From: an uncultured Pseudomonadales bacterium
Lineage (GTDB): Bacteria > Pseudomonadota > Gammaproteobacteria > Pseudomonadales > Azotimanducaceae
Assembly: GCA_905182095.1 (NCBI GenBank)
Contig: CAJJAQ010000014.1
Location: 1-61,328 of the forward strand
Direction of reading: 5' to 3'
Length of the DNA stretch: 61,328 nucleotides
Numbering within the stretch: position 1 is the stretch's first letter; the number at the start of each line of letters is the position of its first letter. Under the pieces are notes generated by a model. That model was given only the letters and a program-made list of their open reading frames with translations, was not told where the DNA came from and searched no databases. The position numbers and the translations under genes are program-made. Positions 39,548-47,293 of this stretch are shown here, in pieces.

Positions 39548-39572
39548 ATAGGACTAAATCGAATCTATAGCT
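39540..39572 (+). repeat. 10-bp inverted repeat flanking the gatB stop
   Basis: AGCTATAGAT and ATCTATAGCT are perfect reverse complements separated by 13 nt, with the gatB TAG in the left arm. No T-run follows, so it is a weak terminator candidate or an mRNA 3'-end stabiliser between convergent gatB and the CBS gene. Confidence 0.6.
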
Positions 39573-39598
39573 GGCTTAATGATCTGCGACATTGGACA

Positions 39599-40006
39599 TT
39601 AAGTTGCGGCCTTTGGACGAAATTCAGAGGCAGCGCGCAGCACATCTCTTCGCGAAATTTGACCAACCAAAACACCACCATCCACTACCGGGTAGCGGCG
39701 TCGATGTTCTCTGATGAATTTTTCAGCAAGCGTAAATATGTCAGTGTCCGAGGTCACCGTTTCAACATTAGCGCGCATAAAATCAGCGACAATACCAACT
39801 GGCTCATTGTAGTAGCTGTCTTGCACTACCACTTGTATCAAATCCACCTCTGACACAATACCCACTAACGTCCCTTCACCATCAATTACTGGCGCGCCTG
39901 AAATGCCGTGTTTGAGCAACAAGTCCATCGCCTCTACAACGTTGGTAGTTAACGAAAAAGTCAGCAGATTCGCGCTCATACAATCTTTCACTTTGAGAGA
40001 TTTCAT
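39599..40006 (-). CDS. Tandem CBS-domain protein
   Basis: A 135-aa protein consisting of two CBS domains and little else: VKDCMSANLLTFSLTTNVVEAMDLLLKHGISGAPVID and VADFMRANVETVTSDTDIFTLAEKFIREHRRRYPVVD, each followed by the LVGIVSEVDLI/LVGQISRRDVL strand. Such stand-alone CBS pairs usually sense adenosine nucleotides. The partner is unknown. Translation start is supported by AGGAG 8 nt upstream. No functional link with the convergent gatB is evident. Confidence 0.85.
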   Translation of the reverse strand: MKSLKVKDCMSANLLTFSLTTNVVEAMDLLLKHGISGAPVIDGEGTLVGIVSEVDLIQVVVQDSYYNEPVGIVADFMRANVETVTSDTDIFTLAEKFIREHRRRYPVVDGGVLVGQISRRDVLRAASEFRPKAAT

Positions 40007-40659
40007 ATCAACTTTCTCCTAGCTTGCTAGCAAGCTTACGGGTCCTAAAATATCTTACGCCTATTGCTAAGGATAGCGTTAAAAACTGTGCAAAAGGCAA
40101 GTTACGCCCCTCTTAACCCCAATAAATTTGCAACTCGATTGCTCCAAAGCGGTAAAGTCAGCCCAAAACCACATTTTGCTGATCAGCAGGGAGCATTTTG
40201 ATACCAAGCGATGGAATAAATTGCGAATAGAGAAAGACCAACGAGCAAAAAAATATTCTCAGCTGTGCTGAACTAAATTTTCGGCTTCGAGCTTGATGAT
40301 TTTGCAGCGTTCAAGCAAGACCCGCAAAGGCACCGCTAAAGCAGCTCATAGGTAGCGCGTAGCCTAACGGAGAAGCAACCTGAGAAGCCGCAAAACAAAG
40401 ATATTACTCGCGCGCTAAATAAGGATCTTGGCCCAGTTAGCGGTAAGGGGCAGGCAAAGATATCCACCTACAGACCTTGCAACGACCACTACCGGGGAGC
40501 TAGGCGTACAGCTCAATTTCTAGGAGTATTTAGCCCCCTATACTTGGGTATATTGGCCCGGCCAAACTTCGATGCCTAAATGCTCGAATATTGGCCAATT
40601 CGGACCTCTATAAAATTACCCACTTACCCATCCGCAGAAATTAAAAGTTAACGTGGTAA
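40007..40659. other. 653-bp gene-free region
   Basis: No ORF above the track threshold lies here. The CBS-gene side holds a perfect 16-bp palindrome AGCTTGCTAGCAAGCT at 40021-40036. Around 40270-40330 one plus-strand frame reads IFGFELDDFAAFKQDPQRHR between stops, which looks protein-like, and may be a relic of a decayed gene, but I do not recognise it. The rest shows no tRNA-like or riboswitch-like pattern I could identify. Confidence 0.45.
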
Positions 40660-41406
40660 CTAACTTTCGATGCCGTTCAAAATTTCTCGAATACGCTTGG
40701 CGTTAGCACCTAAATCGGACTGGCCAACACGCGAGACACTACGAACATCAACAATAGAGCCGGTTGCTGTGGAGCGAATGCGCACAACCACATCGTCTTT
40801 GAAGCCAAACCAGAACGTGGTGGCAGTGGCTTCAATAACGCCAGCTGCAGTATCTTCATTTACTATCTCTAGGCCCAAATCTTGTAGAACCAGCATTGCT
40901 TGATTGAACGAAACGTTAGTCGGCTGAGAGCTAACCAGAGTTTTTACTTCTGGATAAGCGGCTTGTTGTTGCTCGGCTAAGACGGCAGCATCATAGGCCA
41001 AGGGGTTGGCATCTTCCGCTTCACGAATAGCCACCAACTTATTGAAGATCGGCGGCTCTGCTGTATCTGTAGAGATATTATGGATCATCGGTACAGCGGC
41101 TACCGCAGCATATTGCGCACCAAGTTGAGCAAGAATCACAGCACCCAAAACAATGCCAATCAAAATGCCGGAACGCTCCGCTCGCAGACCTTGGCGTAAA
41201 CATACAACGTAGGCGATGATGCCTAAAAACACGCCAATTACCGACAACACTGCGCCGCCGGTCAAGAACATAAACCCGGTGCCATAGGGCCATAAGCCGA
41301 TGCGCACACCTATTGAACCAACTAATACACAGCAGATAGCGACAACGCCACCAACCAATATTGCTTTAGACCACCAACGGCGTTCATCAATCATCGAATC
41401 AGTCAT
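40660..41406 (-). CDS. DUF1499 membrane protein
   Basis: A 248-aa protein with three hydrophobic segments at the N-terminus (AILVGGVVAICCVLVG; FMFLTGGAVLSVIGVFLGIIAY; GILIGIVLGAVILAQLG) and a C-terminal soluble domain with the DUF1499 hallmarks: VIEATATTFWFGFKDDVVVRI and GSIVDVRSVSRVGQSDLG. The function of DUF1499 is unknown. It is followed by nothing co-directional for 650 bp; the upstream SDR gene on the same strand lies 89 bp away. Confidence 0.85.
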   Translation of the reverse strand: MTDSMIDERRWWSKAILVGGVVAICCVLVGSIGVRIGLWPYGTGFMFLTGGAVLSVIGVFLGIIAYVVCLRQGLRAERSGILIGIVLGAVILAQLGAQYAAVAAVPMIHNISTDTAEPPIFNKLVAIREAEDANPLAYDAAVLAEQQQAAYPEVKTLVSSQPTNVSFNQAMLVLQDLGLEIVNEDTAAGVIEATATTFWFGFKDDVVVRIRSTATGSIVDVRSVSRVGQSDLGANAKRIREILNGIES

Positions 41407-41495
41407 TCCTAATTTCCTCTAAAAGCACGCAAACTACTGAGCCTTAAGTAGCTTCGCTATTGTTAAAAATAAATCCAAAAAATTTCTCTGCCGCT

Positions 41496-42287
41496 TTAAC
41501 CGATAGTGGCACCACCATCTACAACAAAGTTCTGTCCGGTCGTGAATGAACCAGCTGCTGAAGCCAGATAGACAGCAGCCCCTGCAATCTCGCGAGGTTC
41601 GCCAATGCGCTTAAGTGGATCACCGGCTGTACGCACCCGCAAAACTTCAGGATCTTCCCACAATGCTCTGGCGAAATCGGTACGAACCAAACCAGGTGAT
41701 ATAGCATTGACCCGAACATTGTCGCGACCATACTCTGTAGCGAGGTTGCGTACCAGTTGTAGATCAGCGGCTTTAGATATGCAGTAGGCGCCAAGTACTG
41801 GACTACCGCGTAAACCACCAATACTAGAAACAATAATAATGGAGCCGTCTTGGCGCTCTTTCATTTCTGGTAGAACCATATTTACCAACCAATGGTTGGA
41901 CTTTATGTTCACGCTCAAGATTTTGTCGAATGCATCGTCGGGCAAATCTTGCATAGAACCGTAGAAAGGATTTACTGCTGCATTACAAATCAGAATGTCA
42001 ATTTTACCGAACTTTTCCCGAGTCGTATCCACCAAACGCTGGAGCTCTTCTTTGTGACTGATATTTGCGGGTATTGCCACTGCAGCGCCTGTGTTGTTGC
42101 TGGCATCCCCAGCTATCTCGGCGTTAATCGCACTGGCCACTTCTTCGCAGATATCCGCTTTACGACTGCTGATCACTACCTTGGCGCCATGTCGCGCCAT
42201 TTCTTCAGCGATAGCCCGCCCGATACCTTTACTAGAACCGGTTATAAGAGCGACTTTATTAGAGAGGTCGAAAAGATTACTGGACAT
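41496..42287 (-). CDS. Short-chain dehydrogenase/reductase
   Basis: A 263-aa classical SDR oxidoreductase with the NAD(P)-binding TGSSKGIGRAIAEEM near residue 16, ICNAAVN around 100, a Ser in IIIVSSIGG, the catalytic YCISK (YxxxK) and the NAVDGGA-like C-terminus FVVDGGATIG. The substrate cannot be told from sequence; FabG-like or secondary alcohol reductases share these motifs. Divergent from glyS, with a 196-bp spacer containing no other gene. Confidence 0.9.
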   Translation of the reverse strand: MSSNLFDLSNKVALITGSSKGIGRAIAEEMARHGAKVVISSRKADICEEVASAINAEIAGDASNNTGAAVAIPANISHKEELQRLVDTTREKFGKIDILICNAAVNPFYGSMQDLPDDAFDKILSVNIKSNHWLVNMVLPEMKERQDGSIIIVSSIGGLRGSPVLGAYCISKAADLQLVRNLATEYGRDNVRVNAISPGLVRTDFARALWEDPEVLRVRTAGDPLKRIGEPREIAGAAVYLASAAGSFTTGQNFVVDGGATIG

Positions 42288-42483
42288 GAGCGTGGCCTAT
42301 ATTGTGTGGTGATTGAAATTCAGATGCGTGAGCAAAACAAAATACGCCAACAATTTCCACTTTTTTGCCGCACAAATACCTAGGTTAGATACGTTTTAGC
42401 CTATTTGGTTTATAGTGCCGCGATTGGCGAACAAGTAATATTGTAAGCTGGAAACCGCAAAATAACTTCGATAGGAAAGAATC

Positions 42484-43851
42484 GTGACCGCACAATCTAT
42501 GGACGAGTTGGTATCTCTGGCTAAACGCAGAGGTTTTATTTTTCAATCCAGTGATATTTATGGCGGGCTTCAAGGTGTTTACGACTACGGCCCACTGGGA
42601 GTAGAACTGAAAAACAACCTTAAAGCGGCTTGGTGGCGGGCAATGGTTTATGAGCGCGATGATATTGAAGGGTTAGATGCGGCCATTTTAACCAACCCTA
42701 CAACCCTCAGACACTCCGGTCACGAGGCAACGTTTACCGATCCATTGGTGGATTGCCGAACCTGTAAAAGCCGCTGGCGCGCAGACCACTTAGAGGGCAA
42801 CACCTGCCCGGGCTGTAATTCGGAAGACCTAACCGAGCCAAGACCCTTTAACTTAATGTTCAAGACCCAGGTGGGTCCTGTGCAAGATGATGGTGGTAAT
42901 TTTGCCTACTTACGCCCAGAAACTGCTCAAGCGATCTTTACTAATTTCAAAAATGTAGTGGACTCAACGTCGCCTAAATTACCTTTTGGTATTGCGCAGA
43001 TCGGCAAAGCATTTCGTAACGAAATAACGCCGCGCAACTTCATCTTCAGGGTCAGAGAGTTCGAACAAATGGAACTAGAATTCTTCGTCATGGCTGGTGA
43101 GGACGAGGAGTGGCATAAAACTTGGATTGACACCCGCTTGGCCTGGTGGGCAGACCAAGGCGTAGATTCTGACAACTTGGAGCTATATCACGTTCCCGCA
43201 GATGAACTGGCCCACTACAGCAAGGCCACTGTGGATGTGATGTACAAATTCCCCCACGGCGTTGAGGAACTTGAAGGCATAGCCAATAGAACAGACTTCG
43301 ACCTAGGCTCACACACGAAGAATCAAGGCGACTACGACATTAGCGCTAAAGTGGAACCCAACGCAGATTCCAACGCTAAACTGGTGATGCAAGATCTGGA
43401 GAATAAGAGGTGGCATATTCCCTTTGTGATTGAACCTTCAGCTGGGGTTGATCGTGGCGTACTCGCCATTATGAATGAAGCCTACAAAGTTGAGACCTTG
43501 GAAAACGGCTCAGAACGTACAGTGATGTCATTTAAGCCGCATTTAGCGCCCATCAAAGTTGCCATTTTGCCTTTGAAACGAAACCACGAAGGTATCGTCA
43601 ACAAAGCCAAAGCCATTAAGAAAGATTTGATGAAACTTGGCTTAGGCAGAATTTTTTATGAAGATACCGGCAATATCGGCAAAGGTTATCGACGGCACGA
43701 CGAAGTGGGCACACCATTGTGCGTAACTGTAGATTTTCAGACCGTTGAGGAAGATGACACAGTGACCATTCGCAACCGCGATACTATGGCCCAAGAAAGA
43801 ATCGCCGTTTCTGAACTGCCAGCTTACGTCACAGCGTTTATGCAGGGCTAA
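42484..43851 (+). CDS. glyS: Glycyl-tRNA synthetase, homodimeric (alpha2) type
   Basis: This charges tRNA-Gly with glycine. The 455-aa protein is the alpha2 class II enzyme ([17 protein letters not shown]...[13 protein letters not shown]; motif 2 [23 protein letters not shown]; motif 3 [16 protein letters not shown]; anticodon-binding domain [11 protein letters not shown]). It carries a CRTC...CPGC zinc-finger-like insertion around 95-118. Most gammaproteobacteria use the unrelated alpha2beta2 GlyQS, so this form is notable and may be an old replacement by transfer. The start is GTG at 42484; an in-frame ATG follows after five codons. A terminator-like hairpin follows. Confidence 0.95.
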   Translation: MTAQSMDELVSLAKRRGFIFQSSDIYGGLQGVYDYGPLGVELKNNLKAAWWRAMVYERDDIEGLDAAILTNPTTLRHSGHEATFTDPLVDCRTCKSRWRADHLEGNTCPGCNSEDLTEPRPFNLMFKTQVGPVQDDGGNFAYLRPETAQAIFTNFKNVVDSTSPKLPFGIAQIGKAFRNEITPRNFIFRVREFEQMELEFFVMAGEDEEWHKTWIDTRLAWWADQGVDSDNLELYHVPADELAHYSKATVDVMYKFPHGVEELEGIANRTDFDLGSHTKNQGDYDISAKVEPNADSNAKLVMQDLENKRWHIPFVIEPSAGVDRGVLAIMNEAYKVETLENGSERTVMSFKPHLAPIKVAILPLKRNHEGIVNKAKAIKKDLMKLGLGRIFYEDTGNIGKGYRRHDEVGTPLCVTVDFQTVEEDDTVTIRNRDTMAQERIAVSELPAYVTAFMQG

Positions 43852-43910
43852 AAAGAATCGGCCGAGAATAAGGGCCTCTGCAATAGAGGTCTGTGCAATA
43901 GATATCTGGG

Positions 43911-43943
43911 CACGCCTGCATGCCAACGGCAGAGGCGTATTTT
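43911..43943 (+). terminator. Probable terminator after glyS
   Basis: ACGCCTGC pairs with GCAGAGGCGT (GA bulge) around a short loop and is followed by ATTTTC. It lies 60 bp past the glyS stop. The stem is reasonable, the T-tract short. Confidence 0.5.
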
Positions 43944-44221
43944 CAGACGACCCATGTATGCCTAAGCACAATTGTTACGTTTTCTAGCCGCGTTAGATTG
44001 TGTCTTTTGCAGATGTATTAGGGAAAAACGATTCTTGTGAGGTTCTTATGGGATTTTGCTCAACAAGGAAGCACAATCTACCTGTGGCTCTCTTTATTGT
44101 TACAGCGTCTGCTGGTGCCGACTGCTTGCTCCGCTTTGAGCAGAGCTTTCTTGGTGGGTATTTTGCTCGGTAACGCAGAGAGGGAACTGTTCACTTTGGC
44201 GAACAACCTTGCTGTTTTTAA

Positions 44222-44332
44222 GGTTTCTATTTGAGGTTTTCTATTTGAGGGTTTCTATTTAAAGGTCCCTATTTAGGGGTCCTTTTTAGAGCTTTCTTTT
44301 TAGAGGTTTCGTTTTAGAGATTTCTTTTTATC
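44222..44332. repeat. Degenerate 13-15 bp tandem repeats
   Basis: Eight consecutive units of 13-15 bp with consensus near GGTTTCTATTTAGA: for example GGTTTCTATTTGA, GGTTTTCTATTTGA, GGGTCCTTTTTAGA, GCTTTCTTTTTAGA, GGTTTCGTTTTAGA. On the minus strand this becomes A-rich DNA downstream of the tRNA. The unit length equals that of the sspB-side tract but the sequence differs. Confidence 0.8.
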
Positions 44333-44372
44333 TTATCAACTTCTCTTTTGAAGATTTTTCTATCTTCTTCTA

Positions 44373-44412
44373 GCTTTTGACGGCTTTTGACGGCTTTTGA
44401 CGGCTTTTGATA
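44373..44412. repeat. 10-bp tandem repeat abutting the tRNA 3' end
   Basis: Three perfect copies of GCTTTTGACG and a fourth GCTTTTGATA, ending one base before the tRNA CCA. On the minus strand the tRNA 3' end is therefore followed by TATCAAAAGC and CGTCAAAAGC units. It may influence 3' processing or termination, or be simple slippage. Confidence 0.9.
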
Positions 44413-44452
44413 TGGTGGGCCCACCAGGACTCGAACCTGGGACCAATGGATT

Positions 44453-44801
44453 CACATTCTCACTGCCTTTCGACAATGTGCGGACTATCTCATCTCCCTC
44501 GCCAACTTATCACCAAGTAACTTATCACCAAGTAACTTAGTACTAAGAATCGTTAGGGAGCGGGACGCTCTGGCCTGTTATTAAGAGCACTTGAAGCCTT
44601 CTTTTAGTCTCGGTTTAAACTATGTTTAAACTAGACCAAAATTCGGTTTCAGCTCTCAGGTAGTCTCTGCACCTTCCGACAGTGTACTGTCGGCTTGGCT
44701 CAGGATTGCCGGCGGCCCTGCGTTTATTGCAAGTTCGCTACGGTTTCCCTGAATTCATCCCGTTCATCCTGACCCTTTCGGTGTCAGGCGCACCTGTATT
44801 G
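44453..44801 (-). ncRNA. Group I self-splicing intron in the tRNA-Ile2 anticodon loop
   Basis: This 349-nt insertion has the group I hallmarks on the minus strand. P1: exon CAU plus intron C pairs with internal guide GGUG, giving the obligatory U-G at the 5' site. P2 is CCTGAC...GTCAGG capped by GAAA. P3 is CGGGATG with CGTCCCG. P4 is TCAGG with CCTGA inside the conserved AATCCTGAGCCAAG. P6 includes CCGACAG-taca-CTGTCGG. The R segment is GGTGCAGAGACTA and S is GAGATAGTCC, pairing as P7. P8 is CTCCCT/AGGGAG. P9 is GAAA-capped, and the last base is G. No ORF, hence no homing endonuclease. The closest known arrangement is the Azoarcus tRNA-Ile(CAU) intron, which is shorter. Confidence 0.88.
44505..44534 (-). 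repeat. 15-bp tandem duplication inside the intron
   Basis: ACTTATCACCAAGTA occurs twice in tandem, followed by a partial ACTTAG. It lies in the loop side of the intron P8, between CTCCCT and AGGGAG, where length variation is usually tolerated. Confidence 0.9.
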
Positions 44802-44989
44802 ATGAGTCCACTGCTCTAACCAACTGAGCTATAGGCCCCATATCATATCGCTATCATTTGTTTGTACGGCATGCCGCGCAAACTGTCATCGCACTTGGCG
44901 CAATTATTACACAAAGATGACAACACTGCTGTTCAGAAGTGATAATTCGCTCCTAGGATAGGCTTCCTCAATGCAAAAGCAGACTTCGC

Positions 44990-46894
44990 CTAAACGTTGT
45001 TTCTGCCTTTGCCACCTTCGACGCTTTCATCAAGAAAACTACGCAAGTGTTCCGAACGGCTAGGATGACGCAATTTGCGCAATGCCTTAGCCTCAATCTG
45101 ACGTATTCTTTCACGTGTTACATCAAATTGCTTACCTACCTCTTCCAGAGTGTGGTCGGTATTCATATCAATGCCGAAGCGCATACGCAGAACTTTGGCT
45201 TCGCGAGCGGTTAATCCACCCAACACATCTTTAGTCGCTTCTCTTAAGCCTTCGCCTGTAGCAAGGTCTATAGGAGAGCCAATTGTACTGTCTTCAATAA
45301 AGTCACCCAAGTGCGAATCTTCATCGTCACCAATTGGCGTTTCCATGGAAATCGGTTCTTTGGCAATTTTTAGTACTCGCCGTACTTTATCTTCTGGCAT
45401 CTCCATACGCTCGCCTAGTTCTTCTGGCGTTGGCTCACGACCCATTTCTTGCAGCATTTGCCGTGATACACGGTTTAGCTTATTAATGGTTTCTATCATG
45501 TGCACCGGAATACGGATGGTTCTGGCTTGGTCCGCAATAGAACGCGTAATAGCCTGACGAATCCACCAAGTAGCGTAAGTTGAAAACTTATAGCCGCGAC
45601 GATATTCAAACTTATCCACGGCCTTCATCAAACCAATGTTACCTTCTTGAATAAGATCTAAGAACTGTAACCCGCGGTTCGTGTATTTCTTCGCAATCGA
45701 AATAACCAAGCGCAAGTTCGCTTCGACCATATCTTTTTTCGCTCGGCGAGCTTTCGCTTCGCCCAATGACATACGTCGATTAATATCCTTAATTTCAACA
45801 ATGCTGAGTTCAGTAATTTTACTCAGAGCTTTCATTTTCTTTTGTGACCGGAGAATGTCTTCGCGCTGGTTTTCTAACGCAACGGCGTATTCTTTTTTGC
45901 TCTTGGAAATCTTGTTCATCCAAGTCACGCTGATTTCATTACCGATATATTCTTTGCGGAACAATTCGCGAGGCACCCGAGCACGCCTGACAACTGCGTT
46001 AGTAATAATACGCTCATGACGGCGCACAATACCTTGGGCCTCACGAGCCATGGCCACCATGCGATCAAAATGCTTTGGTACTAACTTAAAGCAGCAATAG
46101 GCTTCGGCCAGTTTAACCATCTGAGCTTCTGACTCTTTGCTGCTAGCACCTTTCTCTTCAATTATTTTCAGCGACTTATTGTATTGACGCTTAAGTAGAG
46201 AAAAACGCTTCTTCGCTTCAATGGGATCTGGGCCCTTATTCTCTTCTTCCTCTTCCTCAGCAACCACCGGAGTGCCATCTGGGTTCAGCGCTGGCGTACC
46301 GTCTGCATTTAATACAGGCTCTGGCTTCTTCGGCGGCTCTTGACCCACCTGAGTTGCTGCAGGAACATTATCTGTGGGGTCTAAATAGCCTACTAACAGA
46401 TCCGCAAGCTTTTCTTCTTTGGTTACATCCGCATAGGTATCGAGTAAGTAACTGACAGTGCCAGGGTAATAGGCCAATGCCGTTAAAACATCTCTTATGC
46501 CTTCTTCGATACGCTTAGCAATTGCGATCTCACCTTCTCTGGTGAGTAGCTCAACAGTACCCATTTCACGCATATACATACGTACTGGATCTGTTGTGCG
46601 ACCTGCTTCAGTCTCTACCGCTGCAAGGGCAGCCGCAGCTTCCTCCGCGGCTAGCTCATCAGCGGTATTTTCTTCATTAGAAAGCAATTCATCTGCATCT
46701 GGGGCTGTTTCATAAACAGTAATCCCCATATCGTTAATCATGCGAATAATGTCTTCGATCTGCTCGGGGTCAGAAATATCGTCGGGCAGGTGATCGTTGA
46801 CTTCGCCGTAGGTCAAAAAGCCCTGCTCTTTGCCCTTTTTAATAAGTTCTTTTAGGCGCGATTGCTGCTGGTCATTGGCAATTTGATTACTCAT
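44990..46894 (-). CDS. rpoD: Primary sigma factor RpoD (sigma-70)
   Basis: RpoD is the housekeeping sigma factor. The 634-aa protein has region 1.1 (about 1-80), region 1.2 ([30 protein letters not shown]), a long non-conserved acidic insert with Pro-rich EPPKKPEP and [14 protein letters not shown] repeats, then region 2 ([33 protein letters not shown]) and region 4.2 ([20 protein letters not shown]). It ends the rpsU-yqeY-dnaG-rpoD macromolecular-synthesis operon. The tRNA-Ile2 gene follows after 151 bp. Confidence 0.98.
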   Translation of the reverse strand: MSNQIANDQQQSRLKELIKKGKEQGFLTYGEVNDHLPDDISDPEQIEDIIRMINDMGITVYETAPDADELLSNEENTADELAAEEAAAALAAVETEAGRTTDPVRMYMREMGTVELLTREGEIAIAKRIEEGIRDVLTALAYYPGTVSYLLDTYADVTKEEKLADLLVGYLDPTDNVPAATQVGQEPPKKPEPVLNADGTPALNPDGTPVVAEEEEEENKGPDPIEAKKRFSLLKRQYNKSLKIIEEKGASSKESEAQMVKLAEAYCCFKLVPKHFDRMVAMAREAQGIVRRHERIITNAVVRRARVPRELFRKEYIGNEISVTWMNKISKSKKEYAVALENQREDILRSQKKMKALSKITELSIVEIKDINRRMSLGEAKARRAKKDMVEANLRLVISIAKKYTNRGLQFLDLIQEGNIGLMKAVDKFEYRRGYKFSTYATWWIRQAITRSIADQARTIRIPVHMIETINKLNRVSRQMLQEMGREPTPEELGERMEMPEDKVRRVLKIAKEPISMETPIGDDEDSHLGDFIEDSTIGSPIDLATGEGLREATKDVLGGLTAREAKVLRMRFGIDMNTDHTLEEVGKQFDVTRERIRQIEAKALRKLRHPSRSEHLRSFLDESVEGGKGRNNV

Positions 46895-47293
46895 AGCTTC
46901 TCATTTCTCGAATGTCTTAGATCTGTATAGATGCGAATCAATACACGGGGCGCTCTCACCGATTCATTGACCCCAATTAAGCCGACAGCAATCCACTTAA
47001 ACTGTCTAAAAGAATACTCTGCCTATTCAATAATAAGGCCATCTTCAAAGAACTAAACAAATGAGAGGAGTAGAACAAGAAGTCGCGTGTCTGAAGGGCT
47101 TTATTTAACCGCCTCACGTATACGCTGTTGGGCTGCTCTCTACGCTTTCACCTGGTAGGTCTTAATACAGGGTAAGAAAAGGATTATACCGGCGAGGCTT
47201 CTTTGACGCCACCCTTTGGTGCAATCTTTACACCTAAAAATACTGCTCTCCAGTGACAGTTTATGCGTAATCTAGAGTCACAGCCCCGCCACA
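46895..47293. other. dnaG-rpoD intergenic region
   Basis: A 399-bp non-coding spacer between two genes that are close in many relatives. A separate rpoD promoter is expected here, but I could not pick a convincing -35/-10 pair. On the minus strand a small GCACC-aaa-GGGTGGC hairpin lies near 47206-47222, without a T-run. No ORF of note. Confidence 0.5.

Larger units (their letters stand above)
43852..44412. other. glyS-tRNA intergenic region rich in short repeats
   Basis: Non-coding between glyS and the 3' end of the minus-strand tRNA. It holds a terminator candidate (43911-43943), an imperfect CTGCAATAGAGGTCTGTGCAATAGAT-type duplication just before it, a degenerate 14-bp tandem tract (44222-44332) and a 10-bp tandem tract (44373-44412). 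The 65-codon plus ORF at 44037-44234 is Leu-rich, runs into the repeat and has no family match that I know. Confidence 0.65.
44413..44838 (-). tRNA. ileX: tRNA-Ile2(CAU) interrupted by an intron
   Basis: The two exons are 44838-44802 and 44452-44413. Joined, they give a 77-nt cloverleaf: acceptor GGGCCTA/TGGGCCC (one U-G), D-stem GCTC/GAGC, anticodon stem GTGGA/TCCAT around loop CTCATAA, T-arm CCAGG-TTCGAGT-CCTGG, discriminator A and encoded CCA. The CAU anticodon with this acceptor matches tRNA-Ile2, whose C34 is converted to lysidine so it reads AUA, rather than elongator tRNA-Met. The location after rpoD agrees with Pseudomonas-type genomes. The exon break falls directly after the anticodon. 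A standard tRNA scan may miss this gene. Symbol is by analogy only. Confidence 0.9.

Noticed and set aside
44037-44234. 65-aa plus ORF before the repeats
   Set aside because: Leu-rich, runs into the repeat tract, no family signal.
44453-44801. Homing endonuclease inside the intron
   Set aside because: No ORF of useful length exists on either strand within the 349 nt.
44413-44838. Two degraded tRNA pseudogene halves
   Set aside because: Exons join exactly into a perfect cloverleaf with encoded CCA, and the intervening DNA carries conserved group I core strings.
44413-44838. Elongator tRNA-Met(CAU) identity
   Set aside because: The acceptor and anticodon stems match tRNA-Ile2 and the site after rpoD is where Pseudomonas-type genomes keep tRNA-Ile2; lysidine use itself cannot be seen.
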